This document shows, piece after piece, positions 1 through 8,570 of a stretch of 42,327 bases of DNA. Source of the DNA: an uncultured Clostridia bacterium (GTDB lineage Bacteria > Bacillota > Clostridia > TANB77 > CAG-508); assembly GCA_948630815.1 (NCBI GenBank), contig CAPIEU010000014.1, positions 1-42,327 on the forward strand, written 5' to 3'. The notes below the pieces were generated by a model. That model worked only from the letters and a program-made list of their open reading frames with translations, did no database searches and was not told the origin of the DNA. Both the position numbers and the translations under genes were made by a program. Within the stretch, counting starts at the first letter, position 1; each line of letters starts with the position of its first letter.

Positions 1-672
<672 letters not shown>

Positions 673-768
673 GAATAAATAAAAGGTTAAATCTAGGGAA
701 AATAGTTAAAAAGAGGAAGAAGTAATTATATGTCTATGTATTTTTGAGTGTGCTAAACACTACAATTT

Positions 769-885
769 TCTGGTGATGATGACATAGAGGAAACACCTGT
801 ACCCATACCGAACACAGAAGTTAAGCTCTATTGTGCCGAAGATACTTACGAGTTACCTTGTTGGGAAAATAGGTTGTCGCCAGGT
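769..885 (+). rRNA. 5S ribosomal RNA
   Basis: A ~116-nt RNA beginning TCTGGTGATGATG and ending GTCGCCAGG, with the conserved CCCATACCGAACAC core near 812 and AAGTTAAGCTCT near 830. The two ends pair. It follows the 23S gene by about 100 nt, the normal rrn order, and is followed by a strong hairpin. Confidence 0.95.
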
Positions 886-899
886 TTTTTATTTTATTT

Positions 900-953
900 A
901 AGAAACCATATTTAAGATATTAAAAGTAATATTTTAAATATGGTTTCTTTACT
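900..953 (+). terminator. rRNA operon terminator
   Basis: A 16-bp perfect stem (900-915 with 934-949, AAGAAACCATATTTAA and its complement) follows the 5S rRNA and is rich in flanking T. It is the likely end of the rrn transcript. Confidence 0.75.
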
Positions 954-1000
954 TATTTATGTAGAAATGTTATAATAATTAATATAGGAGGAAATAGAAA

Positions 1001-1687
1001 ATGAATAATGAAAATGATATTAAAATAAATGATGAAGAAAATATTGAAATAGGTAGTAAAGAAAAAGAAACAATGGATTATGCTAAAAGATTAGTTGGAC
1101 AAACTATTAGAAAAATAGCAAATTCTGGCAAAGTACAAAAATTAAATGGACAAGTATTAGAAATTGATGTAAATAGTAAGGAACAATTGAAAGCAGCAGT
1201 TAAATTACAAATTATAAGACCTTATACATCTGCTTCAAAGATAGAATATTCTTTAGAGTGGAAAGAACAAATAAAGGATTTAATAAAAAGTTATGATGAA
1301 ATATTTGAAGAAGAGTATAAAAAGTACTTAAAAAATAACGAATCGATTAAAGATTTTAAGACTAGTGAAAATGAAACAAATTTAAAAGATAAGAATGATG
1401 AAAGTACAATAGAACCATCAATTATAAGTCCATCTCTTTTAGAAGCTTCAAAAAAGTTAAATGAATTAATAAAAAGAATAAAAAAACCTGTAGAAAGAGT
1501 ATATGTAGGTAAAATAGATATAAAAGCAATAAAGCCATTTACTGTAATAGATGGCAAAAGAAATACTTCATTAGGAAAAATAGGAAAACTTCAAGATAGA
1601 TATAATGTAGCTGGAAGAGAAAATAAACCAAAAGAATCAGTTTTAGATATAAGGTTTAGTGATGAAAAGGAAGATATAGCTAAATAA
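1001..1687 (+). CDS. Hypothetical charged protein, 228 aa
   Basis: I do not recognise this protein. It starts at an ATG with a good ribosome binding site (ATAGGAGGAAATAG). The product is very rich in Lys, Glu, Asp and Ile, with no signal peptide or membrane segment and no cysteine motif. Residues about 35-100 look like a compact mixed region (KLNGQVLEIDVNSKEQLKAA), followed by a Lys/Glu/Asn-rich linker at about 110-140 and a second predicted helical region. It sits alone between the rRNA operon and the flavin-reductase-like gene. It contains no CGG codon. Confidence 0.6.
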   Translation: MNNENDIKINDEENIEIGSKEKETMDYAKRLVGQTIRKIANSGKVQKLNGQVLEIDVNSKEQLKAAVKLQIIRPYTSASKIEYSLEWKEQIKDLIKSYDEIFEEEYKKYLKNNESIKDFKTSENETNLKDKNDESTIEPSIISPSLLEASKKLNELIKRIKKPVERVYVGKIDIKAIKPFTVIDGKRNTSLGKIGKLQDRYNVAGRENKPKESVLDIRFSDEKEDIAK

Positions 1688-1724
1688 TTATATAAAAAAG
1701 GAAACAAAAATTATGAGTAAATAA

Positions 1725-2294
1725 ATGTGGAAACCAGGAACATTTTTGTATCCATTACCAGCAGTAATGGTAACTTCACGGTACAATGGAAAAATCAAAC
1801 ATTATAACAGTAGCATGGACAGGAATTTTAAATACAAATCCTGCAATGGTATATATTAGTGTTAGACCTAATAGATATTCTTATAATTTAATAAAAGAAC
1901 AAGGTGAATTTATAATAAATCTTACAACAGAAGAATTGGCATATGCTACAGATTGGTGTCGGAGTAAAATCAGGTAAAAATGTAGATAAATTTAAAATTA
2001 TGCACTTAACTAAAGAAAAAGCAAATTTTGTAAAATGCCCAATGATTAAAGAATCTCCAGTTTCAGTAGAATGTAGAGTAAAAGAAATACTAAAACTTGG
2101 AAGTCATCATATGTTTATTGCAGAAGTTTTAGCAATTAATGCAGATGAAAAATATATAGATAAAAATGGTGCATTCGATATATCAAAATGTAAGCTAATT
2201 AGTTATAGTAATGGAGGATATTATACAGTCCGGTAAGAAAATTGGAAAATTTGGCTTCTCAGTAGAAAAAAAGAAAAAGAGAGGTAAGAAGTAA
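1725..2294 (+). CDS. Flavin reductase-like (FMN-binding split barrel) protein, with three CGG +1 shift sites
   Basis: Read in one frame this looks like three broken pieces. Skipping the C of three in-frame CGG codons (1779, 1960, 2231) joins them into a 188-aa protein of the flavin reductase / FMN-binding split-barrel family. Segments supporting this are MWKPGTFLYPLPAVMV, ITVAWTGILNTNPAMVYISV, FIINLTTEELAYATDWCG and VKSGKNVDKF. Gly79, restored by the second shift, is the family glycine after DWC. With all three shifts the stop TAA (2292-2294) directly abuts the ATG of the next gene, as expected for coupled genes. An oddity is an ATG at 1713, better spaced from the AAAAGGAAAC site: it reads Met-Ser-Lys-TAA and then immediately ATG at 1725, so initiation may involve re-initiation, or the TAA may be a point mutation of a Glu codon. 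Confidence 0.8.
1779..1781 (+). other. CGG +1 recoding site 1 (flavin reductase-like)
   Basis: In-frame TCA CGG T; skipping C gives GGT (Gly19). Direct frame reading ends downstream; the shift continues into TMEKSNIITVAWTG. Confidence 0.8.
1960..1962 (+). other. CGG +1 recoding site 2 (flavin reductase-like)
   Basis: In-frame TGT CGG A; skipping C gives GGA (Gly79) in DWCGVKSGKNVDKF. The unshifted frame stops seven bases later region-wise, at TGA/TAA-type codons near 1975. Confidence 0.85.
2231..2233 (+). other. CGG +1 recoding site 3 (flavin reductase-like)
   Basis: In-frame GTC CGG T, immediately followed by TAA in the unshifted frame (2234-2236). Skipping C gives GGT and a Lys-rich tail ending exactly one base before the next ATG. 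Confidence 0.75.
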
Positions 2295-2609
2295 ATGGAA
2301 TGTAATAAAGATAAAAAATCAATTGCAGAAATATCAGATAAAAAGCTTGAGGAAATGATATTAAAGGAAACAATTAAAGTAATAGAATATGATAGGGATT
2401 GTAAATTAAGAGCATTGAGTATTAAAGAATTGGTAGAAAGAGACGAAGCAATTAATAATTTAAAAAAAATTATAAGAAGTATGTCTGAAAAAACAGAAAA
2501 TACTAATGAAATGTTAGAAAAAATACTCAAAGAAGCATCTAATAAATATCCAATAAAAAGATATAGAAATAAAGAGATTGAAGATAAGGAAAATGAAACT
2601 GAAATTTAG
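2295..2609 (+). CDS. Hypothetical coiled-coil protein, 104 aa
   Basis: An unrecognised small, highly charged protein, predicted to be mostly helical or coiled coil (heptad-like LEEMILKETIKVIEYDRD and INNLKKIIRSMSEKTENT). It has no signal peptide or membrane segment. Its ATG begins at the base after the stop of the recoded flavin-reductase-like gene, so the two are probably translationally coupled. That coupling itself supports the recoded end of the upstream gene. Confidence 0.55.
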   Translation: MECNKDKKSIAEISDKKLEEMILKETIKVIEYDRDCKLRALSIKELVERDEAINNLKKIIRSMSEKTENTNEMLEKILKEASNKYPIKRYRNKEIEDKENETEI

Positions 2610-2708
2610 TAATAGTAATTTTATGATTTGATAAAATGAGAATGTGATTAAACAAATGTGGGAACTATGAATATTTTACTAAAATTGCATAAAAAATCCT
2701 TATAAATG

Positions 2709-2737
2709 TTGACAGAATACAGTATTTGTGATAAACT
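2709..2737 (+). promoter_or_regulatory. Promoter for rpmG-secE-nusG
   Basis: Consensus -35 TTGACA (2709-2714), 17-nt spacer and a TAAACT -10 (2732-2737), placed upstream of the ribosomal/transcription-factor cluster. Confidence 0.6.
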
Positions 2738-2739
2738 AT

Positions 2740-2769
2740 GTGAGCATATGTAGAAAAGCATATGCTCAC
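2740..2769 (+). promoter_or_regulatory. Perfect 11-bp hairpin at the transcript start
   Basis: GTGAGCATATG (2740-2750) is the exact complement of CATATGCTCAC (2759-2769) with an 8-nt loop. It lies only a few bases after the -10 element, so it would be the 5' end of the mRNA (a stability element or attenuator). It is followed by a short TCGTTTTAT run. Confidence 0.5.
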
Positions 2770-2813
2770 ATCGTTTTATAAAGTAAGGAAGAGATTACGG
2801 AGGTGTATTTAAC

Positions 2814-2978
2814 ATGGCTGCAAAAGGACCAAGAGAACATATCACATTAGAATGTACGGAATGTAAAAGAAGAAATTATATGACTGAAAAAAACAAGAGA
2901 AACAATACAGATAGATTAGAAATTGCAAAGTATTGTAGATTTTGTAAAAAACGTACAACACATAAAGAAACAAAATAA
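2814..2978 (+). CDS. rpmG: Ribosomal protein bL33
   Basis: A 54-aa L33 of the zinc-binding type. It has two CxxC motifs, CTEC (about residues 14-17) and CRFC (about 42-45), within the typical frame HITLECTECKRRNY and the C-terminal KKRTTHKETK. The ATG follows GGAGGTGTATTTAAC. Its position just before secE and nusG is the classical clostridial order. The CGG here lies out of phase (ACG GAA) and is read normally. Confidence 0.95.
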   Translation: MAAKGPREHITLECTECKRRNYMTEKNKRNNTDRLEIAKYCRFCKKRTTHKETK

Positions 2979-3000
2979 ACCTATTTTTTAGGAGGTTAAA

Positions 3001-3306
3001 ATGGCAAAAGAAGTAAAAAATAAAAAAGAAAGTAATAGACATTTTTTTAAAGATTTTAAGGCAGAACTAAAAAAAGTTATTTGGCCAACACCAAAACAGG
3101 TAGCAAATAATACAACAGCAGTTATTACAATCGTACTAATTACAGCCATTATTGTTTTTGTATTGGATTTAGCTTTTGAAAAATTAAATACACATGGAAT
3201 AGACAAATTAAAGACTATTGTTAGTAAAGAAGAAAATACAACTTCTAATGAAATAAATGGAAATACAATTACAAATAATCAAATAGATAGTAACACAATA
3301 CAATAA
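3001..3306 (+). CDS. secE: Preprotein translocase subunit SecE
   Basis: SecE is the small essential subunit that clamps SecY in the membrane. The conserved amphipathic segment FKAELKKVIWPTPKQV (about residues 19-34) is followed by one transmembrane helix (about 40-61). The 101-aa protein carries an extra Asn/Thr-rich C-terminal tail of about 30 residues beyond the usual end. The ATG is preceded by AGGAGG with a 5-nt spacer. nusG follows 59 nt later. Confidence 0.93.
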   Translation: MAKEVKNKKESNRHFFKDFKAELKKVIWPTPKQVANNTTAVITIVLITAIIVFVLDLAFEKLNTHGIDKLKTIVSKEENTTSNEINGNTITNNQIDSNTIQ

Positions 3307-3365
3307 TAAAAAATACTATTTCTAAGAATAATCTTAAAATGTAAAAATAAAGGAGGCTACTAAAA

Positions 3366-3896
3366 ATGTCTCAAGATTATAAAAATGAGCCGAGATGGTA
3401 TGTAGTACATACATATTCTGGTTATGAGAATAAAGTCAAAACAGATCTAGAAAAGACAATAAAAAATAGAGAGTTAGAAGATTTTTTCTTTGATATTATT
3501 GTTCCAATGGAAGAACAAATAGAAATAAAAGATGGAAAAAGAAAAACAAATCTAAAAAAAGTTTTTCCAGGTTATGTTTTAATTAAAATGATAGTAACAG
3601 AAGAATCATGGTATATAGTAAGAAATACAAGAGGAGTAACAGGATTTGTTGGTTCTGGTGCAGACCCAATACCATTAACGGATGAAGAAATAAGAAATAT
3701 GGGATTTGAAGAAACAGCTGTAAATGTAGATTATGAAATAAATGATTCAGTGAGAGTTACAAATGGACCATTAGTAGATTTTATAGGTGTAGTACAAGAA
3801 ATTAATAAAGAAAAGCATAAAGTAAAAGTACTAGTATCTATGTTTGGAAGAGAAACACCAGTTGAATTGGAGTTTTCTCAAGTCCAAAAAGTGTAA
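3366..3896 (+). CDS. nusG: Transcription elongation/termination factor NusG
   Basis: A 176-aa NusG of normal length. The NGN domain begins with RWYVVHTYSGYENKVK and includes FPGYVLIKM and WYIVRNTRGVTGFVG. A C-terminal KOW domain follows (DSVRVTNGPLVDFIGVVQEI). It binds RNA polymerase and couples it to Rho or ribosomal S10. The ribosome binding site is AAAGGAGG. It lies between secE and rplK, and a hairpin follows. Confidence 0.96.
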   Translation: MSQDYKNEPRWYVVHTYSGYENKVKTDLEKTIKNRELEDFFFDIIVPMEEQIEIKDGKRKTNLKKVFPGYVLIKMIVTEESWYIVRNTRGVTGFVGSGADPIPLTDEEIRNMGFEETAVNVDYEINDSVRVTNGPLVDFIGVVQEINKEKHKVKVLVSMFGRETPVELEFSQVQKV

Positions 3897-3932
3897 GACA
3901 AATGAAAAACTTCGTATTACTTTGTAAATCTA

Positions 3933-3983
3933 TAAAAATGTTCTAGATATACTATTTGTACTATCTCAAACATTTTTATTTGA
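3933..3983 (+). terminator. Hairpin between nusG and rplK
   Basis: Perfect 10-bp outer stem TAAAAATGTT (3933-3942) with AACATTTTTA (3969-3978), plus an inner AGATA/TATCT pairing, then a T-rich stretch. It could be an intrinsic terminator or an attenuator ahead of rplK. Confidence 0.55.
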
Positions 3984-4124
3984 TTTCCTAGCAATACTCG
4001 CTTTTGATTAAAATTATTATGATTAAAGTTTACATTTAAAATAAATATATAAATAAAGGAAGTATGGAAAATAAGCATTTAATTATAAACAACTTCCAAC
4101 ATTCAAAAAAGGTAGGTGAAAAAA

Positions 4125-4553
4125 ATGGCAGAGAAAGAAATTTCAAATGTAATTAAATTACAAATAGAAGCAGGAAAAGCTACTCCAGCTCCACCAGTAG
4201 GACCTGCACTTGGTTCAAGTGGTGTAAATATTATGCAATTTGTTAAAGAATTCAATGATAGAACAGCTAATCAACCAGGGATGATAATACCAGTTGTAAT
4301 TACTGTATATAAAGATAAATCTTTTGAATTTATTACAAAAGTTCCACCAGTTGCAGTATTAATTAAAAAAGCATTAAAAATAGAAAAAGGTTCAGGAAAG
4401 CCAAATAAAGATAAAGTTGCAACAATTACAATGGAACAAGTAAAACAAATAGCAGAACAAAAAATGGAAGACTTAAATGCAGCATCACTTGAAACAGCAA
4501 TGAGTATGGTAAAAGGTACAGCTCGTTCTATGGGTGTTGTAGTATCAGAATAG
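4125..4553 (+). CDS. rplK: Ribosomal protein uL11
   Basis: A 142-aa L11 with the conserved N-terminal KLQIEAGKATPAPPVGPALG (proline-rich hinge) and a C-terminal rRNA-binding domain ending in KGTARSMGVVV. It forms the GTPase-associated centre with L10 and L7/L12. I chose the ATG at 4125 because AGGTG lies 6 nt upstream; an in-frame GTG at 4116 would overlap that site. rplA follows. Confidence 0.95.
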   Translation: MAEKEISNVIKLQIEAGKATPAPPVGPALGSSGVNIMQFVKEFNDRTANQPGMIIPVVITVYKDKSFEFITKVPPVAVLIKKALKIEKGSGKPNKDKVATITMEQVKQIAEQKMEDLNAASLETAMSMVKGTARSMGVVVSE

Positions 4554-4657
4554 TACTACTCACTTTTGATTTGAATTTAAGTATTATAGTCTAAGGACTA
4601 TAAATAAAACAATAAAAATTGGGAGAGGAAACTCGTTTGTACCAAAGGAGGATTTAA

Positions 4658-5341
4658 ATGAAACAAGGAAAAAGATATGAAGAAGCTTCTAAATTAGTAG
4701 ATTCTACTAAAGTTTATGAAGCAAAAGAAGCAATGGAGATAATTGATAAATTTCCAAAAGCAAAATTTGATGAAACAGTTGAATTACATGTTAAATTAGG
4801 AGTAGATTCTAAACATGCTGATCAACAAGTTAGAGGTACGGTAGTACTTCCAAATGGAACAGGTAAAACATTAAGAGTTTTAGTTTTTGCAAAAGGTGAT
4901 AAAGCAAAAGAAGCAGAAGCTGCAGGAGCAGACTTTGTGGGTGCTGAAGAACTAATACCAAAAATTGAAAAAGAAAACTGGTTTGAATATGATGTTATCG
5001 TTGCAACACCAGATATGATGGGTGTTGTTGGAAGACTTGGTAAAGTATTAGGGCCAAAAGGACTAATGCCTAACCCAAAATCAGGAACAGTTACAATGGA
5101 TGTTACAAAAGCAATTGGGGAAATTAAATCAGGTAAAGTTGAATATCGTTTAGATAAAACAAACATTATTCACTTAGGATTTGGAAAAGTATCATTTGGA
5201 CCTGAAAAATTATTGCAAAATTATGAAACAGTAATTGAAGCAATAATAAAAGCAAAGCCAGCTGCTGCAAAAGGTCAATATATTAAGAGTGTTGCAGTAA
5301 CAACTACAATGGGACCAAGTGTATATATAAACCAAAAATAG
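4658..5341 (+). CDS. rplA: Ribosomal protein uL1
   Basis: A 227-aa L1 of normal length. Conserved segments include ETVELHVKLGVDSKHADQQV, LRGTVVLPNGTGK-type sequence near residue 60 and GKVLGPKGLMPNPKSGTVT (about 129-147). It binds the L1 stalk of 23S rRNA and is often an autogenous regulator. It starts after AAAGGAGG with a normal spacer. No CGG is used in frame (the one present reads ACG GTA). Confidence 0.96.
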   Translation: MKQGKRYEEASKLVDSTKVYEAKEAMEIIDKFPKAKFDETVELHVKLGVDSKHADQQVRGTVVLPNGTGKTLRVLVFAKGDKAKEAEAAGADFVGAEELIPKIEKENWFEYDVIVATPDMMGVVGRLGKVLGPKGLMPNPKSGTVTMDVTKAIGEIKSGKVEYRLDKTNIIHLGFGKVSFGPEKLLQNYETVIEAIIKAKPAAAKGQYIKSVAVTTTMGPSVYINQK

Positions 5342-5355
5342 AAAAATAATAAATA

Positions 5356-5470
5356 GCCAAAGACAGTAGGCAAAATGTTAGTAAGTCCTACCGAGGTATA
5401 TATGTTATTAAAGTGGGTTAACCACTCATAATATGCCTCGCACGGATATTATGAGTGGCTTTTAAATTTA
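5356..5470 (+). promoter_or_regulatory. L10 leader with terminator/antiterminator
   Basis: This is the untranslated leader of rplJ. GACAGTAGG (5362-5370) can pair with CCTACCGAGG (5388-5396) as in the L10-leader kink-turn element. Downstream, CCACTCATAATAT (5422-5434) pairs perfectly with ATATTATGAGTGG (5446-5458), followed by CTTTTAAATTT, giving a terminator. The sequence around CGAGGTATAT (5392-5401) can instead pair with ATATGCCTCG (5431-5440) inside that stem, which would be an antiterminator. L10(L12)4 binding is known to repress this operon in other Bacillota; the switch here is inferred from pairing. Confidence 0.75.
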
Positions 5471-5596
5471 AAAAATATAGAATTTGTATTTTTTTACTAG
5501 GAATTATATTTAAAATTAATAGTAGGGGTCGAGATGTTTTCATATCGCCCATAGAGTACAAAATTTTTACGAATTTTGGAGGAGGTGAAAAACCAA

Positions 5597-6100
5597 ATGG
5601 CAAATGAGAAAATTATCAAACAAAAAGATGAAGAAGTAAAAGCATTAGCAGCAAGTATAAAAGAAGCAAAGCTTGTACTTTTAACAGATTACAGAGGAAT
5701 TAATGTTACAGATGTAACAAATTTAAGAAAAACATTAAGAGGAACAAATTCAGAATATAGAGTAATAAAGAATAATATAACAAGAAGAGCATTAAATGAA
5801 TGTGGATTAGAAGGACTTGATGAAGCATTAATTGGACCAACAGCAGTTATATTAGGAAAAGAGGATTATTTAGAGCCAGCCAAAGCTATATATGAATTTA
5901 CAAAGAAAAATGAATTTTACAAAATTAAAGGTGGTATAGTTGAGGGTAAAGTAATGACTGCAGAAGAAATTATTACACTTGCAAAATTACCATCAAAAGA
6001 AACATTACTATCTATGCTTGCTGGTGCATTACTTGGAAATATTTCAAAACTAGCAGTTGCACTAGGTCAAGTTAAGGCACAAAAAGAAGCTAATGCATAA
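5597..6100 (+). CDS. rplJ: Ribosomal protein uL10
   Basis: A 167-aa L10, the anchor of the L7/L12 stalk. The N-terminal rRNA-binding domain includes VLLTDYRGINVTDVTNLRK and YRVIKNNITRRAL; the C-terminal helix that binds L7/L12 dimers starts near LLSMLAGALLGNISK. I chose the ATG at 5597 because a very strong GGAGGAGGTG site lies about 10 nt upstream; an earlier TTG at 5576 would sit in front of that site. Confidence 0.95.
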   Translation: MANEKIIKQKDEEVKALAASIKEAKLVLLTDYRGINVTDVTNLRKTLRGTNSEYRVIKNNITRRALNECGLEGLDEALIGPTAVILGKEDYLEPAKAIYEFTKKNEFYKIKGGIVEGKVMTAEEIITLAKLPSKETLLSMLAGALLGNISKLAVALGQVKAQKEANA

Positions 6101-6166
6101 AACAAATGAAAAGCGGCATCTTGCGTTGTCAAGCTGCATAAAAATTTTTTCGATATACAACATAAT

Positions 6167-6444
6167 TGAAGTTGGAAGTTGGAGGTTAGAAGTTGGAAAG
6201 ATAATCCAAGCGACAAACTAAAGCTAGAACTTCATAAGAAAACAGTAAAATATATTACTAAAATAAAACAGGATGTTAGAATTTATATATTGGATAGACA
6301 AAAGTCCAACTTCAAATATCTAACATCAAACATCAAAACAGAGTAGTGAACTTAAATCACTAGAAAATAAAATATAATTAGAAGTGGAAGTACAAATTAA
6401 AAGTTAAAAATATCAAATTTCTAACATCAAACTTCCAACTTCAA
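6167..6444. repeat. Inverted short repeats in the rplJ-rplL gap
   Basis: The 361-nt gap between rplJ and rplL has no gene. It holds TTGAAGTTGGAAGTTGGAGG (from 6167) and a near-complement CTAACATCAAACTTCCAACT (from 6421), plus a third related copy near 6303-6335 (AGTCCAACTTCAAATATCTA). Pairing would make a long imperfect hairpin just before the rplL ribosome binding site. A further fragment (CAACTTCCAACATTC) lies at about 4090, before rplK. Confidence 0.6.
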
Positions 6445-6461
6445 AAATAGGAGGAAATAAA

Positions 6462-6830
6462 ATGAGTAAAGAAGAAATGATTGAAGAAATCAAAAAAATG
6501 ACAGTTGTTGAATTAGCAGATTTAGTTAAAGCTATAGAAGAAGAATTTGGAGTATCAGCAGTAGCAGCTGCTGCACCAGCAGCAGGAGGAGCAGTAGCAG
6601 GAGCTGCTGCCGAAGAAAAATCTTCATTTAATATAGTATTAAAAGATGCAGGAGCAAACAAAATCCAAGTAATTAAAGTAGTTAGAGATGCTACAGGATT
6701 AGGACTAAAAGAAGCTAAAGAATTAGTAGATGGAGCACCAAAAACAGTAAAAGAAGGAGTAGCTAAAGAAGAAGCTGAAGAATTAAAAGCTAAATTTACA
6801 GAAGTTGGAGCAGTTGTAGAACTTGCTTAA
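6462..6830 (+). CDS. rplL: Ribosomal protein bL12 (L7/L12)
   Basis: A 122-aa L7/L12 of normal length. It has an N-terminal dimerisation helix pair, an Ala/Gly-rich hinge (AAAAPAAGGAVAGAAA, about residues 35-50) and the C-terminal factor-binding domain (KIQVIKVVRDATGLGLKEAK). The ribosome binding site is ATAGGAGG. A terminator follows directly, so rpoB, which usually comes next, is not part of this operon. Confidence 0.97.
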   Translation: MSKEEMIEEIKKMTVVELADLVKAIEEEFGVSAVAAAAPAAGGAVAGAAAEEKSSFNIVLKDAGANKIQVIKVVRDATGLGLKEAKELVDGAPKTVKEGVAKEEAEELKAKFTEVGAVVELA

Positions 6831-6843
6831 GTTAAAAATATAG

Positions 6844-6875
6844 AAAACACAGAGGAATAAAACTCTGTGTTTTTT
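6844..6875 (+). terminator. Terminator after rplL
   Basis: AAAACACAGAG pairs with CTCTGTGTTTTTT; an 8-nt loop and a T tract follow. It separates the ribosomal operon from the OLE RNA region. Confidence 0.85.
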
Positions 6876-7038
6876 ATATAATAGGAAGGTTATACTTTTC
6901 CATTATATAAAAAATGTTGTACAGAAATTTTCCAACAGAAAAATTCGAATATGAACAAATTAACAAAAAAGCCAAAGAGAAAAGTTAAAATTATACTAAA
7001 TTAATAGCTTTTCGATTTGTTCTATAAATAATTCTTCT

Positions 7039-7062
7039 AAGAAATTGTCTACAATATAGGAG
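7039..7062 (+). repeat. Short direct repeat, copy 1 (before OLE)
   Basis: AAGAAATTGTCTACAATATA plus GGAG is repeated with small changes at 8638-8662, so the two copies bracket the OLE RNA-oapA unit. The flanking 6876-7247 stretch is A/T-rich with no gene that I can support. Confidence 0.4.
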
Positions 7063-7247
7063 AGAGCATTGCGCCTCATGAAGCAAATCTTCTTTTGTTG
7101 CTAGAGTAAGAAGTATATGTAAATTATAAAAACAAGAGAAAAACGAAGAAAACAAGAGAAAAACTTTAAAATTATAATAATTAGTAAAAAAAAAGAATAT
7201 AGAGGAAATAATTAACAGAGGAGTTAAAAAATTGGGCGAAAATTGCT

Positions 7248-7276
7248 TTGAAGAATTGGAAAAATTATGCTATAAT
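7248..7276 (+). promoter_or_regulatory. Promoter of the OLE RNA
   Basis: TTGAAG (7248-7253), 17-nt spacer, perfect TATAAT (7271-7276). Transcription would start near 7283-7285, at the first conserved base of the structured RNA. Confidence 0.7.
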
Positions 7277-7283
7277 TACAAAA

Positions 7284-7903
7284 GATGGTGCATTATTCTA
7301 GTGATAATCTCTATTACGAGGGTGGGGCTAAAAATCCACTAAAGGGCATATCGATGAAGTTTCTTGTCTGTGCGCAAAACGCCCAGTTATGTGTGCTTTC
7401 AGGGAGTAAAGATGTTAGGGAAATATGTAATGGCATACATAGTATTCCCCTATCGTCGCGGAGGCTTAATCAGTTTTAGTTTAAATTATTATTTTTGCTC
7501 GGTTGCAAGTTATAATAATCAAATTATAAAAAGCAGTTTAAGTATAACCTATATAAAGTGCCAAGACACAATATATAGAGTAGCCTGTCTCGAGTGATAA
7601 ATTTGGGATTAGTTAACAAGATTTTGTTATTAAAATAGCTAATTAATAATGAAATTATAGCTATGAAATTATTATTGCAAAAAAGACTAGTAATAGAAGG
7701 ATATCTCAAGGAAAACTTCTAGAATGTTTGCAAGATAAGTGCGAGGAAGTCTAAGGATTAAGGTGTAGATTTAAGTGGTTGTCTGGTATTCTTTTAGGAA
7801 TAAAAGAATATTTTCTTTAAATGGAAACAGCTAAGTAGTAATGCTTAGTAGAAAATAGAGAAATTCAACTAGACCTATACTACAAAGTTTACTTAGACTT
7901 TTA
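7284..7903 (+). ncRNA. OLE RNA (ornate, large, extremophilic RNA)
   Basis: A ~620-nt non-coding region with its own promoter. It contains unusually conserved-looking G-rich blocks (CGAGGGTGGGGCTAAAAATC near 7319; TCGTCGCGGAGGCTT near 7454) and closing stems, for example AAGTCTAAG (7747-7755) with CTTAGACTT (7892-7900). The size fits OLE RNA (about 610 nt in known examples), and the next gene encodes OapA, its known membrane partner. OLE RNA forms a membrane-bound ribonucleoprotein linked to magnesium, alcohol and cold stress in Bacillus halodurans. I recognise it from size, sequence blocks and neighbour; I could not run a covariance search. Confidence 0.75.
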
Positions 7904-7942
7904 CCATCAAAACTATTTTTAATTAAAATGGTAAAATATGAG
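7899..7942 (+). terminator. Weak hairpin at the OLE RNA 3' end
   Basis: TTTTACCAT (7899-7907) pairs with ATGGTAAAA (7928-7936) across an A/T loop. It may end part of the OLE transcripts or separate the RNA from oapA. The T tract is poor, so read-through into oapA is plausible. Confidence 0.4.
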
Positions 7943-8008
7943 AAAATTTAATATAAATGAAAATATTATAAAAGATAGTTATTAATTTAAAAGAGATAGG
8001 TGGAAAAA

Positions 8009-8557
8009 TTGAAGCAAAAAAACAATAAGAAAAATAACGAGAATATTAAATGGTTTATAGAAGTTTTCATTATAACATTTATATTATCGCTATTTTTTTC
8101 ATACATATCTACTGTAGCATTAAATGATATACCAATGATTCCAGCAATAGTAATACTTTTAGCTGTTATTTTAGTAGGTATTATTTTTGATATAATAGGA
8201 GTTGCAGTAACAGTAGCAGAAGAAGAAGAATTTCATGCAAAGGCTACAAAAAAGATTAAGGGAGCAAAAGTAGCAGTAAGATTAATTAGAAATGCACCAA
8301 AAGTAGCTAATATTTGTGCAGATGTTATAGGAGATATTTGTGGAGTATTAAGTGGTGCTATTAGTGCTATTGTTGCAATGAAGATAACAAGTTTATATGT
8401 AATGCCATTTCAAGTACAATTTTTAATAAGTGCATTAGTTGCATCTTTAACTGTTGGAGGAAAAGCTTTAGGAAAAGGGTTTGCAGGAAAAAATAGTGGA
8501 AAAATAGTATGGATTGTATCTAAAATACTAAGACCATTTTATGGTAAAGAGAATTAA
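8009..8557 (+). CDS. oapA: OLE-associated protein A (OapA)
   Basis: A ~182-aa membrane protein directly after the OLE RNA. Hydrophobic segments lie at about residues 15-37 and 43-67, with two more in the C-terminal half. Between them is the diagnostic motif run IFDIIGVAVTVAEEEEFHA, KKIKGAKVAVRLIRN and VIGDICGVLSGA, shared with the CNNM/CorB-like (DUF21-type) core, which is why homologues are often labelled magnesium/cobalt transporters. In known systems OapA dimers bind OLE RNA and place it at the membrane. I prefer the TTG at 8009, 5 nt after AGGTGG; a GTG at 8000 lies inside that site. No CGG codon is present. Confidence 0.82.
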   Translation: MKQKNNKKNNENIKWFIEVFIITFILSLFFSYISTVALNDIPMIPAIVILLAVILVGIIFDIIGVAVTVAEEEEFHAKATKKIKGAKVAVRLIRNAPKVANICADVIGDICGVLSGAISAIVAMKITSLYVMPFQVQFLISALVASLTVGGKALGKGFAGKNSGKIVWIVSKILRPFYGKEN

Positions 8558-8570
8558 ATAGAATAAAGCG

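Noticed and set aside
7285..7709. Short reading frames on both strands of the OLE region.
   Set aside because: They overlap one another, lack ribosome binding sites and cover the structured RNA blocks.
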